The notes beneath the pieces are model-generated. The model was not told the origin of the DNA. It did no database searches and saw only the letters and a program-made list of their open reading frames with translations. Of a DNA stretch of 64,000 bases, positions 14,946-24,880 are shown piece after piece. Position numbers and translations under genes: made by a program. The stretch is from Neisseriaceae bacterium CLB008. Lineage in GTDB: Bacteria; Pseudomonadota; Gammaproteobacteria; Burkholderiales; Neisseriaceae. The stretch spans positions 1,364,001-1,428,000 of the forward strand of contig CP166133.1 of the NCBI GenBank assembly GCA_041228285.1. The letters run 5' to 3'. Numbering within the stretch: position 1 is the first letter of the stretch; every line of letters starts with the position of its first letter.

Positions 14946-16163
14946 TTATTTAATCAACTTGGCTACTGGTTTATAGTATTTTATATAGCTGAATAGCAGA
15001 GCGACCAAGACGATATTGGAGATGGCTAAAGCTAATGGGACCCATTGAATGCCAATGCTAGATAATAGGATCAATATAACAAAATAGCAGCCTGTTGATA
15101 AAAGGTTGCAAATTGAGATGACTGTGTTTTTACCATGATAAAATAAATAATTAACTAAAATTAAATAGCTAATATTGATTGATATACCGAGTAGGAACCA
15201 TATAGTAAACCATTTGGCTTGTGTAAATGAGGACCCTAAAATCCAGGCGTATAAAGATTCTGGTAACAGGTAAGCAATAATACTGGGTATGGGTGTCAGT
15301 ATAAGGGTTAAAAGGCTATAAGTTAGAATAGTGGCCTTTGTTAAACGAGATTTTTTTAGAGCCTCATAATAATAGGGCACGATAGCTTTATTAATGGCCA
15401 TTAACAGTACGGACACAATCGATGCCAGTTGAAAACCAGCGGAGTAAATACCAAGTATGGCTGCATCAAAAAACTCATAAATAAACATTTTATCAAATTG
15501 ACCTTTGATAAAAAAACTTAGGTGATGTAACAATAATGGTGATCCAAAGCCAATGAGATAGGATAGGCCTAATATCAGCTGGCGATAGCTTGGCCAAGCA
15601 CGGTATGGTTGAAATTTTAAGTAGTAATAGAATGCAATACTGCTTGCGGCCGCCGCACCCAGAAACATGGCTAAAATTCGTAGTGTGGCGCTAGCCTCGA
15701 TAAAATAAAATAAAATAAGCGTAAATGAGACGGCAAAAATGCTGTGTGTAAACTGTAGTGCTGTGTATATTAAGGGTTTTTTTTGGCATTGCCAAATTGA
15801 TAACTGTGCGTTTAGTAAGGATTGTGCCGTCGCTGCTAAGCCAATATATAAAATTAACTGGCTTTTAGTAGCCAAGGCAAACAAGGATACGAGACACGCT
15901 AAGGTTAGCGTGTATAAAACGCCGCTTTGGACGACAATACTCAGAGACCGTTTACCATAAAAATAATAGTACCTAGTAATGGCACCATCTTGGCTTATGC
16001 TTAAGATAATGACGGCAACAGCGATCCATGCTTGTAGATAAGAAAGCATCCCGAACCCTTCTGGACCAAGCTGTCTAGTCAAGTAGGGTAAGAGAAGAAA
16101 CGGGAGTAGTTTGGATAATACTTCACCGCCAACGTAAATAACACTGTCACGCAATATATTCAT
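14946..16163 (-). CDS. wzx: Wzx-type polysaccharide flippase
   Basis: 405 residues with about twelve transmembrane segments; MATE/MVF-type flippase. The N-terminus 'NILRDSVIYVGGEVLSKLLPFLLLPYLTRQLGPEGFGMLSYLQAW' is the standard Wzx opening, and 'FIYEFFDAAILGIYSAGFQLASIVSVLLMAINKAIVPYYYEAL' corresponds to the mid-protein conserved region. It moves undecaprenyl-linked repeat units to the periplasmic face for Wzy. Ends 37 bases before the GT52 gene and begins three bases after pseI stops. Confidence 0.85.
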   Translation of the reverse strand: MNILRDSVIYVGGEVLSKLLPFLLLPYLTRQLGPEGFGMLSYLQAWIAVAVIILSISQDGAITRYYYFYGKRSLSIVVQSGVLYTLTLACLVSLFALATKSQLILYIGLAATAQSLLNAQLSIWQCQKKPLIYTALQFTHSIFAVSFTLILFYFIEASATLRILAMFLGAAAASSIAFYYYLKFQPYRAWPSYRQLILGLSYLIGFGSPLLLHHLSFFIKGQFDKMFIYEFFDAAILGIYSAGFQLASIVSVLLMAINKAIVPYYYEALKKSRLTKATILTYSLLTLILTPIPSIIAYLLPESLYAWILGSSFTQAKWFTIWFLLGISINISYLILVNYLFYHGKNTVISICNLLSTGCYFVILILLSSIGIQWVPLALAISNIVLVALLFSYIKYYKPVAKLIK

Positions 16164-16166
16164 GGT

Positions 16167-17225
16167 TTAGTCAATAATGATGCTGTCCCAAGATGTTGGG
16201 GTGTTCGCTAGGATATCTTGTTTGATAGTCTTTCCTATTAATGCTGTTTGATTTTTTGGTGCTAAACCATAACCAGGACGAACGCTTCGGATGCAGGATG
16301 CGTCGATTACATCACCAGCTTTCATATTCTTTACAAAGTATAAGGAGCGTCGAAACTGGACATTTCCTTGTTCACTGGATTTTCGACCGTAATTGATTTT
16401 TCCCAAAGCCGACCAGGCAGTTTTACTTTGAACACATAATGCTGTCAATTCGCTTGGCTCTAGAGAGAAGCTGTCGTCAGGACCGCCACCATTTCGGTTC
16501 AAAGTAAAGTGTTTTTCAATAATACTGGCACCTAGAGCAACGCTGGTAACGGCGGTTGTGTTGTCTAGAGTATGATCAGATAGGCCTGTAACTAGGCCGA
16601 AACTATTGATAATGTCAGGAATCGTACGTAAATTATAGTCCTCAGCAGGGGCTGGATAACCGCTGACGCAGTGTAATACTGCCAGTTGAGTACAACCTGC
16701 AGACAGTGCCGCATCAATAGCCTCCGAAATTTCCTCACGGTCAGCCATACCAGTAGAGATAATCATTGGTTTTTTCGTTGCAGCAACGTATTGGATTAAG
16801 GGTAGGTCAATGGCCTCAAAAGAAGCAATTTTATAAGCCGGTGCATTAAGGCTTTCAAGAAAATCCACGGCACTTGTATCAAACGGGGAACTAAACATGG
16901 TAATGCCAAGTTTTCGTGCATGATCAAATAAAATAGGATGCCAGTCCCATGGTGTGTGGGCTTCCTCATATAGTTCATATAGTGTTCGACCATTCCATAG
17001 ACCGCCCTGGATTTTAAAGTCATCAGTTTGGGCGTTTAGTGTAATGGTGTCGGCAGTATATGTCTGTAGCTTAATAGCATCAGCGCCAGCTTTTTTTGCT
17101 TCTTCAATCAACCGTAAGGCAGTGTCAATGTTCCCATTATGATTGGCGGATAGCTCTGCAATTATATATGGAGCATAATTCATGCCGATTGAACGATTAG
17201 AAATTTGAATGGAAGGGTGTGTCAT
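16167..17225 (-). CDS. pseI: Pseudaminic acid synthase
   Basis: 352 residues. NeuB-type TIM barrel ('YIIAELSANHNGNIDTALRLIEEAKKAGADAIKLQTY', ~20-56) followed by a C-terminal antifreeze-like SAF domain (~290-350, 'RRSLYFVKNMKAGDVIDASCIRSVRPGYGL'). The segment 'GLWNGRTLYELYEEAHTPWDWH' is typical of PseI rather than NeuB or LegI. The enzyme condenses 2,4-diacetamido-2,4,6-trideoxy-L-altrose with PEP to make pseudaminic acid. Its ATG overlaps the pseH stop by four bases (ATGA), indicating translational coupling. Confidence 0.88.
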   Translation of the reverse strand: MTHPSIQISNRSIGMNYAPYIIAELSANHNGNIDTALRLIEEAKKAGADAIKLQTYTADTITLNAQTDDFKIQGGLWNGRTLYELYEEAHTPWDWHPILFDHARKLGITMFSSPFDTSAVDFLESLNAPAYKIASFEAIDLPLIQYVAATKKPMIISTGMADREEISEAIDAALSAGCTQLAVLHCVSGYPAPAEDYNLRTIPDIINSFGLVTGLSDHTLDNTTAVTSVALGASIIEKHFTLNRNGGGPDDSFSLEPSELTALCVQSKTAWSALGKINYGRKSSEQGNVQFRRSLYFVKNMKAGDVIDASCIRSVRPGYGLAPKNQTALIGKTIKQDILANTPTSWDSIIID

Positions 17226-17725
17226 AGCAAGCCTTTATTTATAGGAAGAAGCATCCCGAACAAGTAGACATCCAGATATGCCTGATTCTGTAAATGATGT
17301 TGATGTAAAATACCTTCTAATTGGAATCCTAGTTTCTCATGGATACGTCTAGAGGCCATGTTATGGGCCAATACTTGACCGCATACTTTGTGTGCGTTTA
17401 AAGTCTGGGCGGCATATTTTAAGCCTTGATGGCATAATAATGTGCCGCTGCCGCTAGGGGCATCGGGAGCAGTATAAAATCCCCAATCATAGACATTGGC
17501 GCCTATTTTTTTAAAGTTTAAATGGCCTATGGGTTGGTTATTTTGTTCATATATAAGTAAAAAATGATGGCTGGGATTAATGTTATTAAACCAGTCTAGG
17601 TGTTTCTCCATAGGAATTGGTTCTGGTTGAAACATCCATTGACGAGTTGCTTCGTGATTGCGCCAACTTAACATTAAGGGCAAATCATCTTTTTGAACGG
17701 TTCTAATATTCTCTGAAACAACCAT
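17222..17725 (-). CDS. pseH: UDP-4-amino-sugar N-acetyltransferase (PseH)
   Basis: 167-residue GNAT-fold protein: 'VQKDDLPLMLSWRNHEATRQWMF' at the start, 'HFLLIYEQNNQPIGHLNF' in the central sheet, and 'HNMASRRIHEKLGFQLEGILHQHHLQNQAYLDVYLFGML' at the end (RimJ-like acetyl-CoA binding). PseH acetylates the 4-amino group of the PseC product with acetyl-CoA. It lies between pseG (12 bases upstream) and pseI (4-base overlap), which fixes the role by context. Confidence 0.82.
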   Translation of the reverse strand: MVVSENIRTVQKDDLPLMLSWRNHEATRQWMFQPEPIPMEKHLDWFNNINPSHHFLLIYEQNNQPIGHLNFKKIGANVYDWGFYTAPDAPSGSGTLLCHQGLKYAAQTLNAHKVCGQVLAHNMASRRIHEKLGFQLEGILHQHHLQNQAYLDVYLFGMLLPINKGLL

Positions 17726-17737
17726 AAATATCCTTAT

Positions 17738-18820
17738 TTAATGTATCAAGGCCATTATTTGACAAATTTGGTTTGCACCAGTACCCATCGTGATTGTACT
17801 CGACTTTTGTACCATTTGCTGTAGAGCGATAGGATCTATACTCTGCATGAGACTGGGTAAATCTACGTCGAGTTGATTTAGAGAGTTTAATACGTACGAG
17901 ATGCCTGCAGCTGAGAGGGCTTGTGCGCTTAATTGTTGGTTGGCTGCAATCACAATCATGATTGTTGGTAAGCCTAAACAACAACGCTCCCATGTAGTAC
18001 TGCCAGCAGCCCCGATGGCTAAATCATGATCGGCCATAAGTTGTGCCATTTGATTGGTTCCAACAAGAACCTGTGTCGGCCAAGGCATTTTGCAGGCCTG
18101 ATTTTTTACTTCTTTTTGCCATGGCGATTTAGGACCCAATACAACGGTTATGTTGAAGTTTTTTGGGAAGTTGCATAAAGTTAAGGCGTTTAATAATTTT
18201 TCAGAGATGTTATTTTGATCCACGCCGCCTAAGTTTAATAGTAGATTATGGCAGTGGCCTTGTTCACGTCTAGCTAAGCTATAGGGTCTTAATTGAGCAA
18301 ATTCAGGCCGTAATAATGCATAAGTCGGTCCTGTGAGGATAGTGCATTCAGGTGGAACGAGGTTGTGGTAGTCGTTAGGGTTTCGACCATAGTTCTGATC
18401 AAGTAACAAATTAGCCAAATGTTTACGATCTGCTAGGTCATCAATAACTAAAAGTTTTTGATAATAAGGTGCCAGTGTTTGTTCCCAGAGAATATCTAAA
18501 GCATAGTGATCAACCACAAGCCAATGAGGTTTTAAACGCTCTAAAATAGAAGCGCAAGCCTTTGCATCTTCTTCTTGTGTACTACCGAGCCAGCTGGCAT
18601 GAGTTAAAGAAAATTGCTGCTGTAGTCTGGGTGGTGTTTCAATTATCTCCACATGAAAATCTAGGCTTTCAATGTGTTCAACAAGATGTCCTTCGTGTCT
18701 TTTGCATAGAAATATACAGGAGTGGCCTTGAGTCTGAAGTAGCTGGGCTAGTGTCAGGCACCGCATGACGTGCCCAGTACCAATCTCCAAAGAGGCATCA
18801 GCACGAAAGCAAATCATCAT
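17738..18820 (-). CDS. pseG: UDP-sugar hydrolase (PseG)
   Basis: 360 residues, GT-B-like fold. 'MICFRADASLEIGTGHVMRCLTLAQLL' carries the G-x-G-H-x-x-R motif with the catalytic-type His17. 'LLLNLGGVDQNNISEKLL', 'DLAIGAAGSTTWERCCLGLPTIMI' and the terminal 'GANQICQIM' form the UDP-binding half. PseG removes UDP from UDP-2,4-diacetamido-2,4,6-trideoxy-altrose to give the free sugar for PseI. The start overlaps the pseF stop by four bases. Confidence 0.87.
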   Translation of the reverse strand: MMICFRADASLEIGTGHVMRCLTLAQLLQTQGHSCIFLCKRHEGHLVEHIESLDFHVEIIETPPRLQQQFSLTHASWLGSTQEEDAKACASILERLKPHWLVVDHYALDILWEQTLAPYYQKLLVIDDLADRKHLANLLLDQNYGRNPNDYHNLVPPECTILTGPTYALLRPEFAQLRPYSLARREQGHCHNLLLNLGGVDQNNISEKLLNALTLCNFPKNFNITVVLGPKSPWQKEVKNQACKMPWPTQVLVGTNQMAQLMADHDLAIGAAGSTTWERCCLGLPTIMIVIAANQQLSAQALSAAGISYVLNSLNQLDVDLPSLMQSIDPIALQQMVQKSSTITMGTGANQICQIMALIH

Positions 18821-19518
18821 GATAATGCCTGCAGTCGTTGTAATGTGTCAAATAAGTGCTCTGCCATGATCCAATCCTCAGGAGTATCTATGTCTTGCAC
18901 CCTATGCCGTGGTAAGACAAGTGCACATGATTGGGCAGAGAAAATTGGCAACTTGGCTTGCCAAGCATATGCTGTTCCCCAGTAAAATTGACCAGCGTCG
19001 TGATATGCCTCAACTAAATCTTGTGAGCGTGTGTTCATGTGTTCAGGAAACAGCATCTTTACACGTGCATCTGGCATTAAAGTTATGGCCCGCTGTATCG
19101 GGAAAGAAAAACTGGCTGCACTAAAAGCATAATTTGCACCACTTTCTTCTAGGCGTAAGAGACCCTGTATTAAATCATTCGACTGAACAAAAGGCGCAGT
19201 AGCATATAAGCAGCAAATATGCTTGGCTTGAATGCCATATTCTGTGAGCCATTCTACTGCATGAGCCATCACGTCTGCGGTTGTCGCATAATCATCAGCC
19301 AACTCTGCTGGTCGCACGAAAGGAGTCAAAGCACCATATGCTTGAGCAATAGCTGTAATTTCTGGATCATCAGTTGAGACGATGACTTGGTCAAAGCAGC
19401 CGCTTTCTAAAGCGGCTTGAATTGACCAAGCAATCATTGGTTTCCCATGGAAAATCTTGATGTTTTTATGGGGAATACGTTTGCTGCCACCCCGGGCAGG
19501 AATGATGGCTATGTTCAT
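18817..19518 (-). CDS. pseF: CMP-pseudaminic acid cytidylyltransferase
   Basis: 233 residues of the CMP-NeuAc synthetase family. 'IAIIPARGGSKRIPHKNI' (~3-20) is the CTP-binding loop and 'AWSIQAALESGCFDQVIVSTDDPEI' follows it. 'AEWL..HICCLYATAPFV' and 'QLSCALVLPRHRVQDIDTPEDW' are in the expected places. It activates pseudaminic acid with CTP for the transferase. Overlaps both neighbours (pseG, pseC) by four bases. Confidence 0.87.
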   Translation of the reverse strand: MNIAIIPARGGSKRIPHKNIKIFHGKPMIAWSIQAALESGCFDQVIVSTDDPEITAIAQAYGALTPFVRPAELADDYATTADVMAHAVEWLTEYGIQAKHICCLYATAPFVQSNDLIQGLLRLEESGANYAFSAASFSFPIQRAITLMPDARVKMLFPEHMNTRSQDLVEAYHDAGQFYWGTAYAWQAKLPIFSAQSCALVLPRHRVQDIDTPEDWIMAEHLFDTLQRLQALS

Positions 19519-20675
19519 GGCATGATAATATCGTGTAGCGTTTTAATAATAAAATCTAGGTTCTCATGCGTCAGTGTTGGGTACATCGGGAGGCTAATTG
19601 CCGCTTCATAATATGCCAAAGAATTTGGGAAGTCAGTTGGTTTAAAGCCCATTTGAGCATAGTAAGGCTGAGTATGCACAGGAATATAGTGTACATTAAC
19701 CATGATATTAGCCGAACGCAAAGCATCAAATACCTCTTTGCGCGACAAGGCAATTTCATTTAATTTAAGTTTGATAACGTATAGGTGAAGGCCTGAGTAG
19801 CCGTCCTCATGTTGCCATGGCGTAATGACTGGTAGGGGTTTTAGTTTTTCGTCATAATATTTGGCAATGTTATGTCGGGTTGAAATGTACTCATCTAAGC
19901 GATCCATTTGGCTAAGGCCAAGTGCTGCTTGCAATTCGGTCATGCGATAGTTGTAACCAATGTCTACTTGTTGGTAATACCAGTCACCGTCAGGTGTGTG
20001 CGTCATCAGGCTGTTGTCACGAGTGATGCCATGGCTGCGCGCCAAAGCCATTTTGTCTGCTAGTTTAAGATTATTAGTAACGCACATGCCACCTTCTGCT
20101 GAGGTAATGATTTTTACGGGATGGAAACTAAAAACCGTGATGTCACTATATTGGCATTGTCCAATAGGTTGGTTTTTATATTTGCCTCCAATAGCATGGG
20201 AGGCATCCTCAATAATCTTAAAACCATACTCTTGTGAAAGTGCATGAATGGCCGCCATATCGCAGGGTTGGCCACAGAGGTGTACAGCTACGATGACTTT
20301 AGGTAAGCGATTTTGCTTTTTAGCCAAGACCAGCTTATCTGACAATTTTTTGGGGCAGAGGTTGTAAGTGCTTGGATCAATGTCCACAAAGTCTACTTGT
20401 GCACCACAATATAAGCCACAGTTAGCGGATGCAACAAATGTAACTGGTGTGGTCCATAGCCAATCACCCTGCTTTAAACCTAGTGCCATGCAGGCAATAT
20501 GCAATGCCGATGTAGCACTGTTTACGGCTAGTGCATGTTTAACGTCGCAGTATTTTGCTATGGCTTCTTCAAAAGCGGGGACTTTAGGGCCTTGAGTTAA
20601 AAAGTCAGATTTCAAAACGGCCACAACGGCATCAATATCTGCTTGCGTAATTTCTTGGCGACCATAAGGAATCAT
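19515..20675 (-). CDS. pseC: UDP-4-keto-sugar aminotransferase (PseC)
   Basis: 386 residues, DegT/DnrJ/EryC1 class PLP aminotransferase. I start at ATG 20675 (MIPYGRQ), one base after the pseB stop; an in-frame TTG five codons earlier is possible. Landmarks: 'AVNSATSALHIACMALGL', 'EDASHAIGGKYK', and the PLP-lysine segment 'FSFHPVKIITSAEGGM' (~178-193). PseC transfers an amino group from glutamate to C4 of the PseB product. Order and coupling with pseB and pseF support the assignment over ArnB-type homologues. Confidence 0.87.
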   Translation of the reverse strand: MIPYGRQEITQADIDAVVAVLKSDFLTQGPKVPAFEEAIAKYCDVKHALAVNSATSALHIACMALGLKQGDWLWTTPVTFVASANCGLYCGAQVDFVDIDPSTYNLCPKKLSDKLVLAKKQNRLPKVIVAVHLCGQPCDMAAIHALSQEYGFKIIEDASHAIGGKYKNQPIGQCQYSDITVFSFHPVKIITSAEGGMCVTNNLKLADKMALARSHGITRDNSLMTHTPDGDWYYQQVDIGYNYRMTELQAALGLSQMDRLDEYISTRHNIAKYYDEKLKPLPVITPWQHEDGYSGLHLYVIKLKLNEIALSRKEVFDALRSANIMVNVHYIPVHTQPYYAQMGFKPTDFPNSLAYYEAAISLPMYPTLTHENLDFIIKTLHDIIMP

Positions 20676-20676
20676 A

Positions 20677-21675
20677 TTAAATATTTCCAATTTTTTGACG
20701 GTTTAAGTTAATCCACTCGGCAAGATCATCTTGACTCATCCATTCGGTATTATTGTCACTTGAATAAACAAAATTCTCTGGCACTTTTTGGCCGTCTTTA
20801 ATGCGCTCAGGAGACGTTGCCCAGTCGTTGATTACAGGTAAAATTTTGAAGTGCTCTGGATATTCATATGTATAGTGAGAATCCTCTGCGCTAATCATTT
20901 GCTCATGAAGTTTTTCGCCTGGGCGAATACCAATGACTTCTTGCTTTGCTGCCGGTGCTACGACATTCGCTAAGTCTGTTACCTTCATCGACGGAATTTT
21001 TTTAACATAAATTTCGCCACCAACCATATCTTCAAATGCATGCCATACTAGCTCAACCCCTTGTTCAAGGGAAATCATAAAGCGCGTCATACGTGGGTCT
21101 GTAATAGGTAGTGTGCCTTGATCTTTAATCGACATAAAGAAAGGAATGACTGATCCACGAGAACCCATTACATTGCCATAGCGTACTACTGAAAACTCTG
21201 TGCCGTGTTCACCAGAGTAGGCGTTACCAGCAACAAATAATTTATCTGAAGCCAACTTTGTTGCTCCATATAGATTAATGGGGCTGCTTGCTTTGTCGGT
21301 AGAGAGTGCGACAACACGTTTAACGCCTTTATCGATACAGGCATCAATTAGATTCATCGCACCATTAACATTTGTTTTGACACATTCAAAAGGGTTGTAT
21401 TCAGCAGTAGGTACAATTTTAGTTGCCGCTGCATGGACAACGTAGTCAACACCATCGAGCGCACGATATAGGCGCTCCTTATCCCGTACATCGCCAATGA
21501 AAAAACGAACACGGTTGTCGTTTTGAAATTTCTTCGCCATATCCCACTGTTTCATTTCATCACGCGAAAAAATAATGATTTTTTTGGGGTTGTATTTCGC
21601 CAGAGTCATGGGGACAAATGTGTTTCCGAATGAGCCTGTGCCGCCTGTAATAAGTATGGTTTTATTAGTAAACAT
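20677..21675 (-). CDS. pseB: UDP-GlcNAc 4,6-dehydratase, C5-inverting (PseB)
   Basis: 332-residue SDR. Rossmann motif 'ILITGGTGSFG' (~7-17), 'DVRDKERLYRALDGVDYVVHAAATKIVP', catalytic 'STDKASSPINLYGATK' region, and the PseB/FlaA1-type segment 'VRYGNVMGSRGSVIPFF'. It performs the first step of pseudaminic acid synthesis from UDP-GlcNAc. First of six tightly packed pse genes; galU lies 33 bases upstream in the same orientation. Confidence 0.9.
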   Translation of the reverse strand: MFTNKTILITGGTGSFGNTFVPMTLAKYNPKKIIIFSRDEMKQWDMAKKFQNDNRVRFFIGDVRDKERLYRALDGVDYVVHAAATKIVPTAEYNPFECVKTNVNGAMNLIDACIDKGVKRVVALSTDKASSPINLYGATKLASDKLFVAGNAYSGEHGTEFSVVRYGNVMGSRGSVIPFFMSIKDQGTLPITDPRMTRFMISLEQGVELVWHAFEDMVGGEIYVKKIPSMKVTDLANVVAPAAKQEVIGIRPGEKLHEQMISAEDSHYTYEYPEHFKILPVINDWATSPERIKDGQKVPENFVYSSDNNTEWMSQDDLAEWINLNRQKIGNI

Positions 21676-21708
21676 AATGAATATACCTAATTAAATTAAA
21701 ATAATGTT

Positions 21709-22563
21709 TTAAATTGTTTCTAAGTAATTTTTAAATTGATCTTTTACTTCCGGATGTTTTAGAGCAAATTCAACAGTGGCTTTAAGATAGCCTAATTTAC
21801 TGCCGCAATCGTAGCGAATGCCTTCAAATCGGTTAGCGAGAACAGGTTCGTGCTTCAACAGTTGGGCAATGGCGTCGGTTAATTGAATCTCGCCGCCGGC
21901 GCCGCGCTGGGTAGTGGCTAGGAGCTCAAAAATAGTGGGCGTTAAAATGTAGCGGCCCACAACGGCTAAATTTGACGGTGCGACATCGGGGTGTGGTTTT
22001 TCAACGATGCTGGTGATTTGATCTTGCGCATCCAGCTCAACAATGCCATAAGAGCCTGTCTCACTCGGGTGCACCGGTTCGACTGCCAAAATACTGGCAC
22101 CCGTGGCTTCATATTGGGCCACCATTTGTGACAGGGCGCCTTTAGGCGCATCGATTAAATCGTCGGCTAGAATCACGGCAAAAGGCTCATTGCCTACCGC
22201 GGGTTTGGCGCAGGCAACGGCGTGGCCAAGGCCCAAGGCCTCTGCTTGGCGGATAAATAAACAGCTGACATTGCTGGGTAGAATATTTTGAACGTGTTCT
22301 AATAGTGCCGTTTTGTTTTTATAGGCCAATTCGGTTTCTAACTCGTAGGCCTTGTCGAAATGATCTTCAATGCTGCGTTTATTACGCCCAGTGATGAACA
22401 CCATTTCGGTACAGCCAGCTTCAACAGCCTCTTCAACAGCATACTGAATCAAAGGCTTGTCGACAATCGGTAGCATCTCTTTGGGGCTGGCCTTGGTGGC
22501 GGGCAAAAAGCGTGTGCCCATGCCGGCCACGGGGAAAACGACTTTGGTGATTTTTTTGGTCAT
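21709..22563 (-). CDS. galU: UTP-glucose-1-phosphate uridylyltransferase
   Basis: 284 residues. '[41 protein letters not shown]' is the nucleotidyltransferase signature, and '[28 protein letters not shown]' and 'SIVEKP' are also conserved. Makes UDP-glucose, the substrate of galE next door, and so feeds the hexose part of the glycan. Slightly less AT-rich than the genes downstream. Confidence 0.93.
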   Translation of the reverse strand: MTKKITKVVFPVAGMGTRFLPATKASPKEMLPIVDKPLIQYAVEEAVEAGCTEMVFITGRNKRSIEDHFDKAYELETELAYKNKTALLEHVQNILPSNVSCLFIRQAEALGLGHAVACAKPAVGNEPFAVILADDLIDAPKGALSQMVAQYEATGASILAVEPVHPSETGSYGIVELDAQDQITSIVEKPHPDVAPSNLAVVGRYILTPTIFELLATTQRGAGGEIQLTDAIAQLLKHEPVLANRFEGIRYDCGSKLGYLKATVEFALKHPEVKDQFKNYLETI

Positions 22564-22595
22564 TGTTTAGGTTCCTAGTATTTGAAATGGCTTAA

Positions 22596-23606
22596 TTAAT
22601 AACCATTAGGATTGCTTTTTTGCCAGCGCCAAGCGTCTTGCATCATGGCTAGCAGATCACGGCGGCAATGCCAACCTAATTTTTGTTGGGCGAGGCTGGC
22701 GTCGGCATAGCAGCTGGCGATGTCGCCGGTGCGTTGGGGGGCAATTTTATACGGGACGCGTTCGCCGGTAGCGGCTTCAAACGCTTTAACAATGTCCAAG
22801 ACGGAATAGCCTTGGCCAGTACCCAGATTGTAAATAAAAACACCTTGGTCATGTTTATGAGCTTCGAGCGCCTTAAGGTGGCCGTTGGCCAAGTCGCAGA
22901 CATGAATGTAGTCGCGCACGCCGGTGCCGTCTGGCGTGGGGTAGTCGTCGCCAAAAATGGCCAATTCATCCAGTTTGCCGACGGCTACCTGGGTGATGTA
23001 AGGCAATAGATTATTGGGGATGCCGTTGGGGTTTTCTCCAATGAGGCCGCTTTCATGGGCGCCGACTGGATTAAAGTAACGCAGTAGCGTGATCGACCAT
23101 TTAGGATCTGCTTTGGCAATGTCGCGCAGCATTTGCTCAACCATGAGTTTAGAAGTGCCGTATGGATTGGTGGTGCCGCCCACTGTGGCCGATTCACTGA
23201 TGGGCACGCTGGTGGGGTTGCCGTATACGGTGGCTGAAGAGCTGAAGATTAATTGATAAACCCCAGCCTTGGCCATTTCTTCGGCCAACACTAGGCTGCC
23301 ATTCACGTTGTTGTCGTAATACTTAATCGGCTTTTGGACGCTTTCACCGACTGCTTTTAAGCCAGCAAAATGAATCACGGCGCTGATTTGGTGTTGCTGA
23401 AAAATGGTTTGTAACAAGGCGCGATCACGGATGTCACCCTCGTAAAAAGGCACGGTTTTACCTGTGATGGTGGTGATGCGCTCAAACACGGCTTGATCAG
23501 CGTTACTGAGGTTGTCTAAGGCGACTAGGTCATGGCCTTGTTGCAATAGCTCGATAATGGTGTGGGAGCCAATATAGCCTGCGCCACCGGTAATTAAAAT
23601 GCTCAT
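22596..23606 (-). CDS. galE: UDP-glucose 4-epimerase
   Basis: 336-residue SDR with '[33 protein letters not shown]', '[31 protein letters not shown]', the catalytic 'SSSATVYG...NPYGTSK' (Ser and Tyr-x-x-x-Lys) and '[21 protein letters not shown]'. Interconverts UDP-Glc and UDP-Gal. If it also acts on the N-acetyl sugars it could serve the repeat unit; sequence alone does not tell. Confidence 0.93.
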   Translation of the reverse strand: MSILITGGAGYIGSHTIIELLQQGHDLVALDNLSNADQAVFERITTITGKTVPFYEGDIRDRALLQTIFQQHQISAVIHFAGLKAVGESVQKPIKYYDNNVNGSLVLAEEMAKAGVYQLIFSSSATVYGNPTSVPISESATVGGTTNPYGTSKLMVEQMLRDIAKADPKWSITLLRYFNPVGAHESGLIGENPNGIPNNLLPYITQVAVGKLDELAIFGDDYPTPDGTGVRDYIHVCDLANGHLKALEAHKHDQGVFIYNLGTGQGYSVLDIVKAFEAATGERVPYKIAPQRTGDIASCYADASLAQQKLGWHCRRDLLAMMQDAWRWQKSNPNGY

Positions 23607-23623
23607 GTCTGTCCTATATCCTG

Positions 23624-24880
23624 TTAACGGGCGCCAAAGCCTGAAAGCATGGTCTTAATGGTTTTGAAAATAATCAAAATATCTAACCACAAAGAGAAAT
23701 ATTTAATGTAGTAAAAATCGTGCTCGATTTTGACTTGGGTTTCGTCTGCATCCGCTGCGTAGCCGTGCATCACTTGGGCCCAGCCAGAAATACCGGGTTT
23801 CACCATGTGGCGATAGGCGTAAAAGGGGATTTCCTGGGTAAATTGATCAACAAAAACTTTTTGCTCTGGCCGTGGGCCGATCAGGCTCATGTCCCCTTTA
23901 AGGACGTTGAAAAACTGCGGCAGTTCGTCAATACGGGTTTTACGAATAAATTTACCCACGCGGGTGACGCGAAAGTCGTTGCTGCTGGCAAACTGGGCGC
24001 CAGACTTTTCTGAATCCTGACACATGCTGCGAAATTTATAAATCTTAAAAACTTTATTGCCTTGACCCACGCGTTTTTGGATAAACATGATGGGGCCAGG
24101 GCTTTCTAATTTAATGATGATGGCCGTGAGCAACATGATGGGCAGAACGATGGGAAAGCTCACTAAGACCATGGCCGTATCCAGTAAACGCTTAAGGAGT
24201 TGGTAGGGGATGGACGGCATGACGGCGCCCAATTGGTTTTCGTAGAGGTGTTCGATTTTGACGCGACCCGTTAATGATTCGCGCAGCTGCTTGTGGTTGA
24301 AGACGGGAATGCGATTAAGGGCGCAAGTGGCGTAAAAATGCTGCCACTCAGGCGCGGCCTTGGTGTTTAAGTCGGCTGCAATCCCATCAATGTGAATATT
24401 GGGCAGGCGCGGGCGCTTGAACTCCACCCAGCGAACGCCTGGGATTTCCTTTAGCGAAGCTGTTTTGCCGTAGCCTGGATAGGCAATGATGGTTTTTTTG
24501 ATGCGCGTTATTAAGAAATAACTGGCAAAACAATACAGAATCGTTACGGCGAAGCTGTAGGTGATGAAGTAAATCGAATAATAGGTACGGGTGAAGAGTA
24601 AGTAGGCAAAGAGGCCAGCATACCAAAACGTCACCGTTGGTATGGTGTAGGCCGTAGCCTGTGAGCCCGGATAGCGGCTAAGCTGGCGCAGCGAGACAAA
24701 CACTAGGGTAAAAGTGGTGCCAATCAACGTCGCATTATGAGTAAATACATAAGACGTGGTGGGGATGTTGGCCCCCCAAATCAAATAGCTAGGAACCACA
24801 GTGGTCAGTAATAGCCCCACACCAAAAATCAGTAGGGTAGTGAGGATGGATTCGGTATGGTGGTAGGTATGGTTATGCAC
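23624..24880 (-). CDS. Undecaprenyl-phosphate sugar-1-phosphate transferase (WbaP/WcaJ-like)
   Basis: 418 residues. Four or five N-terminal transmembrane helices, a CoA-binding-like middle region, then the PNPT catalytic domain (~225-418). That domain contains '[34 protein letters not shown]', '[21 protein letters not shown]', '[25 protein letters not shown]' and '[10 protein letters not shown]'. It starts each repeat unit by placing a hexose-1-phosphate (Gal or Glc, judging from galE/galU) on undecaprenyl phosphate. First gene of the cluster as transcribed. Confidence 0.88.
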   Translation of the reverse strand: MHNHTYHHTESILTTLLIFGVGLLLTTVVPSYLIWGANIPTTSYVFTHNATLIGTTFTLVFVSLRQLSRYPGSQATAYTIPTVTFWYAGLFAYLLFTRTYYSIYFITYSFAVTILYCFASYFLITRIKKTIIAYPGYGKTASLKEIPGVRWVEFKRPRLPNIHIDGIAADLNTKAAPEWQHFYATCALNRIPVFNHKQLRESLTGRVKIEHLYENQLGAVMPSIPYQLLKRLLDTAMVLVSFPIVLPIMLLTAIIIKLESPGPIMFIQKRVGQGNKVFKIYKFRSMCQDSEKSGAQFASSNDFRVTRVGKFIRKTRIDELPQFFNVLKGDMSLIGPRPEQKVFVDQFTQEIPFYAYRHMVKPGISGWAQVMHGYAADADETQVKIEHDFYYIKYFSLWLDILIIFKTIKTMLSGFGAR

